A stretch of 64,000 nt of DNA from Pseudomonas sp. TH41 (GTDB taxonomy: Bacteria > Pseudomonadota > Gammaproteobacteria > Pseudomonadales > Pseudomonadaceae), in contig NZ_JAEKFH010000006.1 of assembly GCF_016650695.1 (NCBI RefSeq), positions 310,001 to 374,000 of the forward strand, given 5' to 3'. Shown here piece by piece: positions 17,787-26,470 of this stretch. Each line of letters starts with the position of its first letter. The stretch's first letter is position 1. Below the pieces are notes generated by a model. The model was not told where the DNA came from. It was given only the letters and a program-made list of their open reading frames with translations, and made no database searches. The translations under genes and the position numbers were made by a program.

Positions 17787-17914
17787 TACACGTGGCCAAA
17801 TCCCTTTGGCTGACCGTATTGTGCTTGGTTGGTGTGACGAAGGCGTGACAGCAGATGCCAAAAAAGCCCGGAGCTGGGCCATCCTTCCCGCCTTCACCTC
17901 ATCAGCGCAAGCAT

Positions 17915-18103
17915 TCAGCCTGCCATAGCCATTCTCAGCGCTACCGCAGCCTCAAGCAGCTTATTCGCCTGGTTCGAGACAGCCGTCGCCAATACATCAT
18001 TTCCAGCGTCCTTCAGCATTGCTGCCAAATCGAGCAGCTTCCCAACCTCGATCTCAACGATGCGAACGGATTCGGTGATCTGGTATTGAAGTGAGTGCGC
18101 CAT
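17915..18103 (-). CDS. Small protein of unknown function
   Basis: A 62-residue, probably all-helical protein (MAHSLQYQITESVRIV...), with the alternating Leu/Ala pattern of a short coiled coil. The start has GAGGGTTGATGGC upstream on the minus strand, and a hairpin at 17858-17880 follows it. I do not recognise a named family. It fits the set of short minus-strand genes between 17.9 and 23.5 kb. Confidence 0.5.
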   Translation of the reverse strand: MAHSLQYQITESVRIVEIEVGKLLDLAAMLKDAGNDVLATAVSNQANKLLEAAVALRMAMAG

Positions 18104-18190
18104 GCCATCAACCCTCGATTAAGATCGCCTACTGGCGGACCTTGCCGTTTCCCTGAATATTCACGTGCGGGAGGTGACGCGCTGAACCGC

Positions 18191-18904
18191 TCAGCCGTTG
18201 CCTTTATAGTCCCCGCTCATGATCTTGCTGGTGGGCTGGATCAACTGGGCGCCATGGTTGTGAGCGTTGCCGATGGCTTGGTCGACCGTGAACCATTCGA
18301 ATGCCGTCCCTGGCTCGCCCTGATGCAGCGCCATCTGTTCGGCGCGCTCTTTGGGTGTAGCCGGATCCAGCCATTCCCGGGCCAGTTCCGGTGACAACGC
18401 CACCGGGCGACGGTCGTGGATGTCGACCATGCCGCCGGCACTGTCGGCAGTGATGATGACGAAGCCATCATGCTCGTCCGGCCCATGTTCGTACCTTGGA
18501 TATTGGCCAATCGCGGCGCACAGGATTGGCGCGCGATCCTTGTGGCGAATGAGGTAGGGTTGCTTCTTCGGTCCACCCTCATAAACCCACTCAAACCAGT
18601 TGTCGATCGCAATGATTGCGCGGTGTGGCCAGATTGCACGGAAGTACGGACCGTGCGCGACGTTCTCCACCCGGGCGTTGATTGGCGCTGCGTGGTCCTT
18701 GGACCAATGCGGCCGCCACCCCCAACGCACCAGGTCGGCGTGCAGTACGTCACCTTCCTGGTGGAAGAGGGCGAGCTGAGTGGTGGGGGTGGCGTTGTAA
18801 TTCCCGAACGGCTGCTCGCCGGCAGTGTTGACCAGCGCATTCGGCATGCTTAGCGCTGCTACAAAGTCGTGAATGCCTCGGTACTGGGAGAGTCGTCCGC
18901 ACAT
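18191..18904 (-). CDS. SRAP-family abasic-site processing protein (YedK/HMCES-like)
   Basis: The 237-residue protein starts with MCGRLSQY; Cys2 becomes the catalytic N-terminal residue that bonds covalently to abasic sites in single-stranded DNA. Other family elements are YNATPTTQLALF (Asn for the active site), RWGWRPHW, the NARVEN segment, WFEW (Glu) and a late His in MVDIHDRRPVALSP. It protects DNA at blocked replication forks. GGAGAACCTGATC precedes the start. Length is typical. Confidence 0.93.
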   Translation of the reverse strand: MCGRLSQYRGIHDFVAALSMPNALVNTAGEQPFGNYNATPTTQLALFHQEGDVLHADLVRWGWRPHWSKDHAAPINARVENVAHGPYFRAIWPHRAIIAIDNWFEWVYEGGPKKQPYLIRHKDRAPILCAAIGQYPRYEHGPDEHDGFVIITADSAGGMVDIHDRRPVALSPELAREWLDPATPKERAEQMALHQGEPGTAFEWFTVDQAIGNAHNHGAQLIQPTSKIMSGDYKGNG

Positions 18905-19306
18905 GATCAGGTTCTCCGGCTGTGCTTTCAGCGTAGACCAGCGGCCAACGGCTTCGTCACGAACACTTGGTCAAGACACATCTCGCAGGGTAGGAGGCAG
19001 AGGCATTCACTGTCAGTGTAGAAAAAAAGCACCAAAGGTTCGCGGCTTCAAGGCTTCTATTTTCGCCTCCATCCCTTAATGTCTGGCGAACAGGGTGGCG
19101 AGATCACCAACGATGCGTTAGTGATTCACTACTGCGATAAACGTCGATTGATGTTGTTATTCTGGACGACGAGGGCTTGGAGCTGTTTACAGCGGTGCTC
19201 AAGATAGCCTCGACGCCGATTCACTAATTGATACTCGAGCAATCTACGAGGATGCGCGGAAACCAATTCAGGAATGCGCGGAGCACGATGCAACACGGTG
19301 ACTCTC
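18905..19306. other. Stretch without a convincing gene
   Basis: About 400 bases separate the SRAP gene from the metallophosphoesterase. Short frames occur, one of them a + strand reading that ends near 19300, but none has a ribosome site and a recognisable product together. I see no hairpin or repeat worth naming. Confidence 0.4.
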
Positions 19307-20035
19307 ATGAAGCTTCAAATCTACTCAGATTTGCATAATGAATTCTCTCTGTTCGAGCCAGTCCCAATCGATGCGGACGTGGTGATCCTCGCGGGTGACA
19401 TCGATCTGAACTCGCGAGGAGTGAAATGGGCGAACGAGGTGTTCCAGTGTCTTGTGATCTATGTGTGCGGCAATCACGAGTTTTACGGTGGTCACCTTGA
19501 TCGCACGCTTCAAAAGATGAAGGACGTGGCAATGCCGCACGTTCACGTGCTCGAAAACGAAGTGCTGATCCTGGATCAAACACGTTTTTTGGTCACAACT
19601 GCGTGGACAGATTACTCGTCAACCGGAGATGTCGTTGCGGCAAAACGCGTTGCTTGGGAGTGGATGAACGATTTCACCGTGATCAGAACCGATGCAAATT
19701 TTCGACGCCTGCGTCCGGATGACTTGATTGCCAAGTCAAAGGCAGCCTATGCCTGGCTATCCCACGAACTGGAAAAGCCCTTCAGCGGCAAAACCGTCGT
19801 AGTCACACATCACGCACCAGCGTTGGATCATGTGGGTGATGATCATCCCGCACTCCTGATTGCAGCCTATGCAAACGACTGGCCGGAACTGTTGGGTAAG
19901 GCCAATCTTTGGGTCTACGGACATACCCACGTCGCAGCGGATTTCTTCAAAAATGGGTGCCGGGTTATTTCCAATCCACGCGGATATCCGAATCAAAATA
20001 CAGGTTTCGATCCGGGTTTTTTGATCGAGATTTGA
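19307..20035 (+). CDS. Calcineurin-like metallophosphoesterase
   Basis: The 242-residue protein has the two-metal phosphoesterase motifs in order: SDLHNEF (residues 6-12), LAGDIDLNSRG, CGNHEFYGG, VVTHHAP and VYGHTHVAADF. These supply the Asp, His and Asn ligands. Substrate is unknown; family members hydrolyse phosphomono- or diesters. ATG 19307 was chosen because the motif-bearing domain starts directly there; the 11 residues before it in the same frame look unrelated. It stands alone on the + strand. Confidence 0.88.
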   Translation: MKLQIYSDLHNEFSLFEPVPIDADVVILAGDIDLNSRGVKWANEVFQCLVIYVCGNHEFYGGHLDRTLQKMKDVAMPHVHVLENEVLILDQTRFLVTTAWTDYSSTGDVVAAKRVAWEWMNDFTVIRTDANFRRLRPDDLIAKSKAAYAWLSHELEKPFSGKTVVVTHHAPALDHVGDDHPALLIAAYANDWPELLGKANLWVYGHTHVAADFFKNGCRVISNPRGYPNQNTGFDPGFLIEI

Positions 20036-20237
20036 TGAGCAGCGATTTCAACTTTGTACGCTCATGAACCTCTCGGCATTCGTCGCACCGTTACAACTCC
20101 TTGATTTCAAGTTTCAAGGTTGGCACTCCAGTCAGGCGCAGCCCTGCGTGACCGGATGTGAAAGGGTAATGGCATTTTGGCTATAGGTGAGCTATTTATC
20201 TTGTTGCCCGGCATGAAGTCGGATATAGGAGACGCGG

Positions 20238-20456
20238 ATGATTACTGATCGCGAAGTTGCGCTTGAACAGGCGCTGGTAGCCATCATTGGAGCGGCTGTC
20301 GCCAGCGGGCTGGATGTAAAAACCCTGATGAACAAGGCAGCAACAGGCTTGTTGGATAACGCCTCTTACCGCTGGGTTGGGCATCCTCATGTGTCAAACG
20401 CCATTCAATTGATGAGTGATGCTCATGCACAAGTAGTAGACACCGTGCCGGTGTAA
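20238..20456 (+). CDS. Small protein of unknown function
   Basis: A 72-residue soluble protein (MITDREVALEQALVAIIGAAV...) with a strong ribosome site (TAGGAGACGCGG). It has an N-terminal helix and an aromatic/His segment (YRWVGHPHV). No family recognised. It reads as a real gene by start context and composition. Confidence 0.55.
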   Translation: MITDREVALEQALVAIIGAAVASGLDVKTLMNKAATGLLDNASYRWVGHPHVSNAIQLMSDAHAQVVDTVPV

Positions 20457-20647
20457 AAGCTGAGGCAGTCTGATTCGTCGCGGCAGATGCGCAGCCACTC
20501 GCGCTGGGAGGCCAGCTCTGATTTGCGCGACACGTTCTCGATGATCGTGATTTTGTGTCGCGGAGTCGAGTGCACGCGGGGGGTGTCGGTGGGGAAGGGG
20601 CACGTTGTCAATTCAGGCTTTGGATTTGGCTTTTTGGCTTGCTGCAT
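20423..20647 (-). CDS. Possible small protein, convergent with the previous gene
   Basis: A 74-residue frame rich in Lys, Arg and Ser (MQQAKKPNPKPELTTCPF...), overlapping the 3' end of the gene at 20238 by 34 bases on the other strand. No clear ribosome site precedes this start. It may be a real short Pseudomonas gene or chance. Confidence 0.3.
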   Translation of the reverse strand: MQQAKKPNPKPELTTCPFPTDTPRVHSTPRHKITIIENVSRKSELASQREWLRICRDESDCLSFYTGTVSTTCA

Positions 20648-20712
20648 TTCGCCAATGAATCATTGATCTAGCTCGCTGTCATAGGCCTGACCTTTTCTAT
20701 CAGGACCTTCAA

Positions 20713-20949
20713 ATGAAGCGCGCAGTATTAATGCTTTTGGCCATTTCCAGTCCTCTCCTGCTGGGAGGCTGCGTGCCTATCTGGGACGACGGAGGAGGGT
20801 ACGGTCGAGACCGTGGCCATGATCACGGTCGTAGATACGACCGAGGGTATGACGATGATCAAGGGCATGACCGCGGATATGATCGTCGTGACAATGATCA
20901 GCGATATGATCGTAACCACGGTCGCGATCGTGACGATAGGGACGACTGA
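20713..20949 (+). CDS. Small lipoprotein with Asp/Arg/Tyr/His-rich repeat tail
   Basis: The 78-residue product has a lipoprotein signal with lipobox LLGGC (Cys about residue 19), then a tail made almost wholly of short DRGYD, RYDR and DRDD units. Such a charged low-complexity tail could lie on the outer or inner membrane surface; no enzymatic domain is present. The repeats also appear as repeated GATCGTGAC-like DNA. Function unknown. Confidence 0.6.
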   Translation: MKRAVLMLLAISSPLLLGGCVPIWDDGGGYGRDRGHDHGRRYDRGYDDDQGHDRGYDRRDNDQRYDRNHGRDRDDRDD

Positions 20950-21020
20950 CCCTTTCTTGCATGTCCTTCAGGGCGGGTTAATGCCCGCACTGGATGACGC
21001 AATCTCCTTTTGCTCCCTCA

Positions 21021-21233
21021 CTACCCATCATTCAACAGTTCGGCGACCCCGCGCGTAATGAACTCCAGATTCTCATCGAGCTTGGTTAGAGAGTTGCGGA
21101 TTCTAATTGCGTCCTCGGCGGGGCCGTGCAGTTGCTCAATCCAGAATGAGAGACCCTCAACGGCTTCAGCGATTGCTAATTGGTTTTCGTTGAGTTTGAA
21201 AATCAGGGAAGGGATGAGGTCGGGAGTCGGCAT
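21021..21233 (-). CDS. Small protein of unknown function
   Basis: A 70-residue, mainly helical protein (MPTPDLIPSLIFKLNENQLA...) with a very good ribosome site (AGGAGGAATAAGCC). It resembles in size and style the gene at 22940: both carry an IRIRNSL or LRIRDRL motif followed by a leucine-rich helix, so they may be distant relatives. Function unknown. Confidence 0.6.
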   Translation of the reverse strand: MPTPDLIPSLIFKLNENQLAIAEAVEGLSFWIEQLHGPAEDAIRIRNSLTKLDENLEFITRGVAELLNDG

Positions 21234-21424
21234 GGCTTATTCCTCCTGTGCACGGGGAAAGCGTAGCAGCGACCAAAAAAATGGCCCGCATGCGGGCGGG
21301 CCTAGTGGAGATTCTTTAAAGGAGCAGGGGTAATCTGCGCTTTGTCCTGTGAGTGATTGGTGAAAAGGATGTCGCAGATACGGAAAAAGCCCGGCGCAAC
21401 GCCTGGGTTCGGCTACTGAAGCGA

Positions 21425-21522
21425 CGTCAAGATCAAAAGATCGCAGCCTTCGGCAGCTCCTACAGGGGGAATGCATACGCTCTGTAGGAGCTGCCGAAGG
21501 CTGCGATCTTTTGATCTTGACG
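21425..21522. repeat. REPIN (inverted REP pair, AGCTGCCGAAGGCTGCGATC family)
   Basis: Two inverted copies of a REP unit (CGTCAAGATCAAAAGATCG... and its complement, which starts at TGTAGGAGCTGCCGAAGG) flank a spacer of about 16 bases. It is the first REP element from the left edge; none was seen between 1 and 21.4 kb. Confidence 0.9.
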
Positions 21523-21525
21523 CAC

Positions 21526-22035
21526 CGCCATTCGTCGCCTATCAATGGGTAACGCCAAATATACGACTATGCATGGCTTAAGGATTGCAGAGCACGCCGT
21601 TGCCGGCGAAGGATCGACGTAATTCTGACGCGGCAACAATCACATTTAGGCTTAAGAACGCCAGCGATGCGCTGGGGCAGTCACCAGGGGATGTAACGTG
21701 TCAACTCTCAATGAAATCGCAGCGAACCACGCGAAAATGGCTAAAGCATCGGCAGGAGAGTCGACCGAATTATCTGAGCGACAAACTCAAAGAGTGGGCG
21801 GTTTTGAAGTCCCATCCATAGAGCCGCAACAACATGTTCCCCTGCATTTCATCGTTGGTGCTCATGACAACCACGTAGGGCAGGCAGTCGGCTACTTGTG
21901 ATAACTGCGCGCGATCGAGTGTTCCCGGTAACAACGATCAAAGTGAAATGGAAGCTCTGGCGAATAAGGGTTGGCGAGCGCAGGCTGATGCCAACCCTTG
22001 ATTTTCTCAGTCCACTATTTTTCGCGGGGTAGCGG
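21526..22035. other. Gene-poor stretch with one weak small frame
   Basis: The only candidate is a GTG-started frame at 21698-21901 (67 residues, MSTLNEIAANHAKMAKASAG...), preceded by AGGGGATGTAAC. Its second half does not look like conserved protein, so it may be a truncated gene. Nothing else is supported in these 510 bases. Confidence 0.3.
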
Positions 22036-22230
22036 CTATTGATCTGGATCAGCCCCGCGCCGATCTTTTCCGGAAGGGTTGCCGGTATCGACAAGCCTTC
22101 TTTCTACCAGGACATTTTGAAGTGCCTGCCGGGCTTCAGGGTCCAGTTGATGCTCTCTCTCTTTGAGCTCAAGCAAGATTGGGCTGGACCAAGCGCGATA
22201 GGTCTGTTCGGCAGTACGAATGGATGTCAT
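22036..22230 (-). CDS. Small protein of unknown function
   Basis: A 64-residue, charged helical protein (MTSIRTAEQTYRAWSSPILL...) with an excellent ribosome site (AGGAGGAGATCG). The segment KEREHQLDPEARQALQNVLVE suggests amphipathic helices. No family assigned. Confidence 0.55.
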   Translation of the reverse strand: MTSIRTAEQTYRAWSSPILLELKEREHQLDPEARQALQNVLVERRLVDTGNPSGKDRRGADPDQ

Positions 22231-22298
22231 CGATCTCCTCCTGATTAGACGCCAGCCAACAAAGGCGCTGCAGTTCTACGCGCTAGAAACCCTAGTTG

Positions 22299-22454
22299 AT
22301 GAAGCTGTTTGCCGCCATCAAACGACAGGGCTTCTACGCACCCGAGGAGGGGCGGGAGTTGGTCGATGCGTTCAAGCGCATGCCGTTGCGAGAAAACAAG
22401 CAGTCAGGGGCTGAGCCGAGCGCACCCGATTCAGCCACCGGAGCTGTCCGCTAA
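22299..22454 (+). CDS. Possible 51-residue protein or gene remnant
   Basis: A short frame (MKLFAAIKRQGFYAPEEGRE...) ends four bases into the convergent gene at 22451. Its first 28 residues look like real protein and the rest is low complexity. No clear ribosome site is present. It could be a fragment of a larger lost gene. Confidence 0.25.
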   Translation: MKLFAAIKRQGFYAPEEGRELVDAFKRMPLRENKQSGAEPSAPDSATGAVR

Positions 22455-22735
22455 ACGAATGGTTGACCGGTAAATCCACGAGGCAATCTTTGCAGTCCGG
22501 GCATCGCCGTTAGCCGCTGCACCCAGGCTGCGCGCCAATCGTTGGCGGTGTGGGTGACTTTGGCTTTGCGTGCGGCTCGGCGTGCCGCGTTGCGTTCGTT
22601 GCGGCGTGCCTCTTTGAATGCGTCGGTGTTTCGGCAGCTTCTGCATTTGACGCGAGTCAGTTCGGTGCTTGAGGTGAGTTTGCTGCCTTTGTGACCGCAG
22701 GCCAGGTGGCCGCCAACTTTGTAATGAGTGACCAT
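22451..22735 (-). CDS. Small basic protein with paired cysteines
   Basis: A 94-residue protein with ribosome site AAGGAGACATCTG. CGHKGSK (near residue 14) and KCRSCRN (near 30) could form a zinc knuckle. An Arg/Ala-rich helix (EARRNERNAARRAARKAK) follows, which suggests nucleic-acid contact. It resembles small phage-type or island-type proteins, but I cannot name a family. Confidence 0.55.
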   Translation of the reverse strand: MVTHYKVGGHLACGHKGSKLTSSTELTRVKCRSCRNTDAFKEARRNERNAARRAARKAKVTHTANDWRAAWVQRLTAMPGLQRLPRGFTGQPFV

Positions 22736-22939
22736 CAGATGTCTCCTTCATGACATGTGATCGTTTGACCTCCGGGCGGCGACGTTCGTTGCGTGCGCAA
22801 CAGGCAAAAAAAAGCCCAGCGCGGAGCCGGGTTGGGGTATTTCAGAAGGCGATCAGGCAGGGACGCACTCGGTGACGTGACGTCGCCGTTCATGCGTCCT
22901 GAATCAGACCGTGTACTCGCGTCGAGTGTCCGGATCGAA

Positions 22940-23170
22940 TCATCTGAACCTTGGCAGAGGCGGGTCTACAGGTTTGAGTGAAGACAGCGTGTTCCGAATC
23001 AGTGGTGCATCCTTCTCGATGTCGTTCAGGCGATCACGAATTCTCAGGGCAGTCGGGTGTCCGCCTTGATGATCAACCCAGTCGGCGATCTCTTTGCACG
23101 CCGCTGCCAAGCGAGCCTGGCGAGAGTCGAGCAGGGTGAGCAGGGTGGTGATGGACTCTTTTTCGGACAT
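22940..23170 (-). CDS. Small protein of unknown function
   Basis: A 76-residue helical protein (MSEKESITTLLTLLDSRQAR...). The ATG at 23170 was preferred over a GTG nine bases upstream because GGAGGTGTTTGCC lies at proper spacing. HPTALRIRDRLNDIEKDAPLI recalls the gene at 21021. A hairpin near 22804-22832 may terminate it. Confidence 0.55.
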   Translation of the reverse strand: MSEKESITTLLTLLDSRQARLAAACKEIADWVDHQGGHPTALRIRDRLNDIEKDAPLIRNTLSSLKPVDPPLPRFR

Positions 23171-23299
23171 GGCAAACACCTCCGTTGAAGAAACCTGACA
23201 AATAGCAACAAAAAGCCCGCGGGGAGCGAGCTTTCTACCGATGGGGTCGCCGATCCTTCAGCTGTTTTCAGTATAGACCCGGAAAAGAAAGGTGATTTA

Positions 23300-23521
23300 T
23301 CAGCCTAGCCGGGCTGTCACTTGTGACCTCGCGTTCAGCTGTCGACATTCTCTTTGGGCGTCTTCTTCAAGATCGAAACCGTCACCGATAAAGCCACGAG
23401 TGCGCGTATCGGCGATGCGGTACCAGACGGCGGCGTCAGGGGGTAGATGACTGGCGTCTCCGGCTCGGCGGCCGTGAATGATGATCTTGTTGCAACGCTT
23501 CACGACAAAAATGTCTTCCAT
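23300..23521 (-). CDS. Small protein of unknown function
   Basis: A 73-residue mixed alpha/beta protein (MEDIFVVKRCNKIIIHGRRA...) with site GGTGAGCC. The AVWYRIADTRTRGFIGDGFD segment reads like a small compact domain. A weak hairpin (23209-23235) lies past its stop. Function unknown. Confidence 0.5.
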   Translation of the reverse strand: MEDIFVVKRCNKIIIHGRRAGDASHLPPDAAVWYRIADTRTRGFIGDGFDLEEDAQRECRQLNARSQVTARLG

Positions 23522-23590
23522 GGCTCACCGCAGTAGATTCATTCAGATCAACTATAGAAGCCATTTGCAATCGTGCAAAAAATACACAGG

Positions 23591-24631
23591 TCAGTTCGTC
23601 GGTTCAGTGCTTTCGATCATCTTCTCCAGGTACATCGCCAGCCCGACTTCCTCCGCTCTAAGTCCTTTGCGCGTTCTCGGCCGAGGCAGTTCAGCCAGAG
23701 CGCCCAGCATGAATCCCTCGAGCACCGCCGGATGGATGTAGCACTTGCGGCAAACCGCCGGCGTGTTGCCCAACTGCTTGGCGACGTTCTTGACCATCTC
23801 CACGACATGCCGCTTGGCATCCGACTCCGGTTCCCATTGCAGTTTGCGCAACACCGCTAACGCCAGCACACTGCCGGCCCAGGTGCGATAGTCCTTAGCC
23901 GTGAAGTCGGCACCCGTGAGGGTTTGCAAGTAGGCGTTGACGTCAGATGAGCTGACAGTATGTCGCTCACCGTTTTCATCGAAATACTGAAACAGGTTTT
24001 GCCCGGGAATCTCCAGGCAGCGCTTGATGATCCGCGCCAGACGCCGGTCTTTCACGGTGATCTGATGCTCGACGCCGCTCTTGCCACGAAACTGGAACAG
24101 GATCGCGCTGCCGTTGACCTCGACGTGACGGTTGCGCAGGGTGGTCAGCCCATAAGAGCGGTTGTCCCGCGCGTATTGCGTGTTGCCGACACGGATCAGC
24201 GTTGCGTCGAGCAGGGTAATGACCGTGGCCATGACCTTGTCGCGACTGAAACCGGGAGCGGCCAACAGCGTTTCAAGCTGTTTGCGCAGTTTCGGCAAGG
24301 CCAGGCCGAAATCCCGCAGGCGCGAGTATTTGTCGGCATCGCGCACCTCACGCCAGCGTGGGTGATAGCGGTATTGCTTGCGACCTCGGGCATCACGGCC
24401 GGTGGCTTGCAGGTGGCCGCGCGGATCGGCACAGATCCACACATGGGTGTAGGCCGGCGGCACGGCGAGGGCATTGATGCGTTTGATCTCGTCTTGATCG
24501 GTGATGCGTTGACCCGCCGGGTCAACGTAGCAGAACTTACCGCGCTGTTTTTTGCGGGTAATGCCGGGTTGAGTGTCGTCGACGTAGCGCAAGTCGGAAG
24601 GCAGCACATCGGGCAGCGCGGTATCGGGCAT
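23591..24631 (-). CDS. DNA topoisomerase IB
   Basis: The protein of about 346 residues is a bacterial type IB topoisomerase, which relaxes supercoils through a 3'-phosphotyrosine. Family elements visible are ITRKKQRGKFCYVD, PPAYTHVWICADPRGHLQATG, RVGNTQYARDNRSYGLTTLR, FRGKSGVEHQ (Lys), DFTAKDYRTWAGSV (Arg) and CRKCYIHPAVLEGF, which holds the active-site Tyr. An in-frame ATG 14 codons upstream (24673) is possible; 24631 was chosen because the intervening residues look unlike protein. The gene stands alone between small genes and mod. Confidence 0.93.
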   Translation of the reverse strand: MPDTALPDVLPSDLRYVDDTQPGITRKKQRGKFCYVDPAGQRITDQDEIKRINALAVPPAYTHVWICADPRGHLQATGRDARGRKQYRYHPRWREVRDADKYSRLRDFGLALPKLRKQLETLLAAPGFSRDKVMATVITLLDATLIRVGNTQYARDNRSYGLTTLRNRHVEVNGSAILFQFRGKSGVEHQITVKDRRLARIIKRCLEIPGQNLFQYFDENGERHTVSSSDVNAYLQTLTGADFTAKDYRTWAGSVLALAVLRKLQWEPESDAKRHVVEMVKNVAKQLGNTPAVCRKCYIHPAVLEGFMLGALAELPRPRTRKGLRAEEVGLAMYLEKMIESTEPTN

Positions 24632-24706
24632 GGCAGTAGTCCCTGGCCAGCAATCAGTGACCGTTACAGCCATTGACCGCAGTCTTTTACAGACGTGCCA
24701 GCGGAT

Positions 24707-25789
24707 TTACGCCAGCACCGCCACTGCCTTGATTTGCGCCCAGAGTTGCTGGCCAGGGTGCACGCCCATTTGGTCCCGGGAGTAGCGGGTGATTCGCGCC
24801 AGCAGCGGTGTGCCGGCAGCGTCCAGGCGGATCAACACGTGGGCTGCGTTGTCCGCCCCCATTTCACTGATCACGGTGACGGGCAGGCGATTGAGGATGC
24901 TGCTTTGCTCGACGCTTTGCAGGCTCAAGCTGACATCCCGCGCTTGAACCTTGCAGCGCAGCGCCTGGCCCGGGGTCATCGGTGAGTGAGTGACGCGAAT
25001 GTTCAGGTGCGTGTCGGGCAGTTGCAGGGTCAGCAATTGGTAGTCGCTGTCGTAAGCGCTGACGCGTCCCTCGATCACCACGCCGGCGTCGTCACCCAGC
25101 GCCAAGGGCAGATCAAGACGCGCCAGGGTTTCGCCAATCGGGCCGCTGGCCAGCGCCTTGCCATTGCTGAGCAGGACGAGGTGGTCAGCCAGTCGCGCGA
25201 CTTCATCCTGTGAGTGGCTGACGTACAGCACCGGGATGTCCAGCTCATCATGCAGTCGTTGCAGGTACGGCAGGATTTCGCTTTTGCGTTGGGCATCCAA
25301 CGCCGCCAGCGGTTCGTCCAGCAGCAGCAATTTCGGGCTGGTGAGCAGGGCGCGGGCGATGCCGACTCGTTGACGCTCACCACCCGAAAGGTGTTGCGGA
25401 TGGCGATCCAGCAAGTGGCCGATCCCGAGCAATTCAGTCGCGTGAGCCATATCGACGCGGCGCTGTTGTTTCGGGATTCGCTTAAGACCGAACTCCAGGT
25501 TGGCCAACACCGACAAATGAGGGAACAGGCTGGCTTCCTGGAAAACGTAACCCAGTGCGCGTTTGTGCGGCGGTACGAAAATCTTTTTGTCGCTGTCCTG
25601 CCAGACTTCATCGTTGATCTGGATGAAGCCCTGATCAGCCCTTTCCAGGCCGGCAATACAGCGCAGACAGGTGGTCTTGCCCGAACCCGAATGGCCGTAA
25701 AGTGCGGTGACGCCACGGCCAGGCAATTGCAGATCCACCTCCAGGGCGAATCCCGAATAACTCAATTTCAGACGCGTTTGAATCATCAA
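24707..25789 (-). CDS. modC: Molybdate ABC transporter, ATP-binding protein
   Basis: The 360-residue ATPase drives molybdate uptake. It has Walker A GHSGSGKTT (residues 32-40), the signature LSGGERQRVGIARAL, Walker B LLLLDEPLAALD, the switch His in YVSHSQDE, and a C-terminal MOP/TOBE domain (from about residue 290) that is typical of ModC. It directly follows modB with no gap, as the last gene of modABC on the minus strand. Confidence 0.96.
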   Translation of the reverse strand: MMIQTRLKLSYSGFALEVDLQLPGRGVTALYGHSGSGKTTCLRCIAGLERADQGFIQINDEVWQDSDKKIFVPPHKRALGYVFQEASLFPHLSVLANLEFGLKRIPKQQRRVDMAHATELLGIGHLLDRHPQHLSGGERQRVGIARALLTSPKLLLLDEPLAALDAQRKSEILPYLQRLHDELDIPVLYVSHSQDEVARLADHLVLLSNGKALASGPIGETLARLDLPLALGDDAGVVIEGRVSAYDSDYQLLTLQLPDTHLNIRVTHSPMTPGQALRCKVQARDVSLSLQSVEQSSILNRLPVTVISEMGADNAAHVLIRLDAAGTPLLARITRYSRDQMGVHPGQQLWAQIKAVAVLA

Positions 25790-26470
25790 TCAGCTCCAGC
25801 CCGCTTTGGTTTTACGGCTGGAGTAAAGCGCCAGCAATACCGCAAAGGAGAACACCAGCATTGCCCCGGCCAGCCAATGGGCCTGAGCGTATTCCATGGC
25901 TTCGACGTGATCGTAGATCTGCACCGACACCACGCGGGTCTTGTCGGGAATATTGCCCCCGATCATCAGCACCACGCCGAATTCGCCGACGGTATGGGCG
26001 AAGCCGAGAATGGCCGCCGTGAAAAAGCCCGGTCGGGCCAGCGGCAAGATCACGCTGAAAAACGTATCCCAAGGATTTGCACGCAAGGTTGCGGCCACTT
26101 CCAGAGGGCGCGTGCCGATGGCGGAAAAGGCGTTTTGCAGCGGCTGGACTACGAACGGCATCGAGTAGAGCACCGAGCCGATCACCAGACCTGCAAAACT
26201 GAACGTCAGGGTGCCAAGCCCCAGTGACTGGGTGAAGTGGCCGACAAACCCGTTAGGGCCGAGCGCCAGCAACAGATAAAAGCCGATCACTGTCGGTGGC
26301 AGCACCAGGGGCAGGGCGACGATCGCCCCGACCGGGCCGCGCAGCCAGGATTGGGTGCGCGAGAGCCATAACGCAATCGGTGTGCCGATAACCAACAGGA
26401 TGCCGGTCGTCAGGGACGCCAGTTTCAGGGTCAGCCAAATGGCGGAAAAATCGGCACTCGAGAGCGTCAT
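25790..26470 (-). CDS. modB: Molybdate ABC transporter, permease
   Basis: The 226-residue inner-membrane permease has five or six hydrophobic segments and the EAA-type loop PLEVAATLRANPWDTFFSVILPLARPG, which contacts ModC. The stop of modA and the ATG of modB abut exactly, which points to coupled translation. Length is normal. Confidence 0.96.
   Translation of the reverse strand: MTLSSADFSAIWLTLKLASLTTGILLVIGTPIALWLSRTQSWLRGPVGAIVALPLVLPPTVIGFYLLLALGPNGFVGHFTQSLGLGTLTFSFAGLVIGSVLYSMPFVVQPLQNAFSAIGTRPLEVAATLRANPWDTFFSVILPLARPGFFTAAILGFAHTVGEFGVVLMIGGNIPDKTRVVSVQIYDHVEAMEYAQAHWLAGAMLVFSFAVLLALYSSRKTKAGWS

Noticed and set aside
19080..19306. A + strand coding remnant before the metallophosphoesterase
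   Set aside because: The frame is open but has no ribosome site, no recognisable residues and runs into the real start; not enough to call a gene.
23960..24676. A 238-residue + strand frame opposite topoisomerase IB
   Set aside because: Composition (repeated Gln, Gly, Val) is that of an antisense shadow, and topoisomerase IB on the minus strand has all catalytic motifs.
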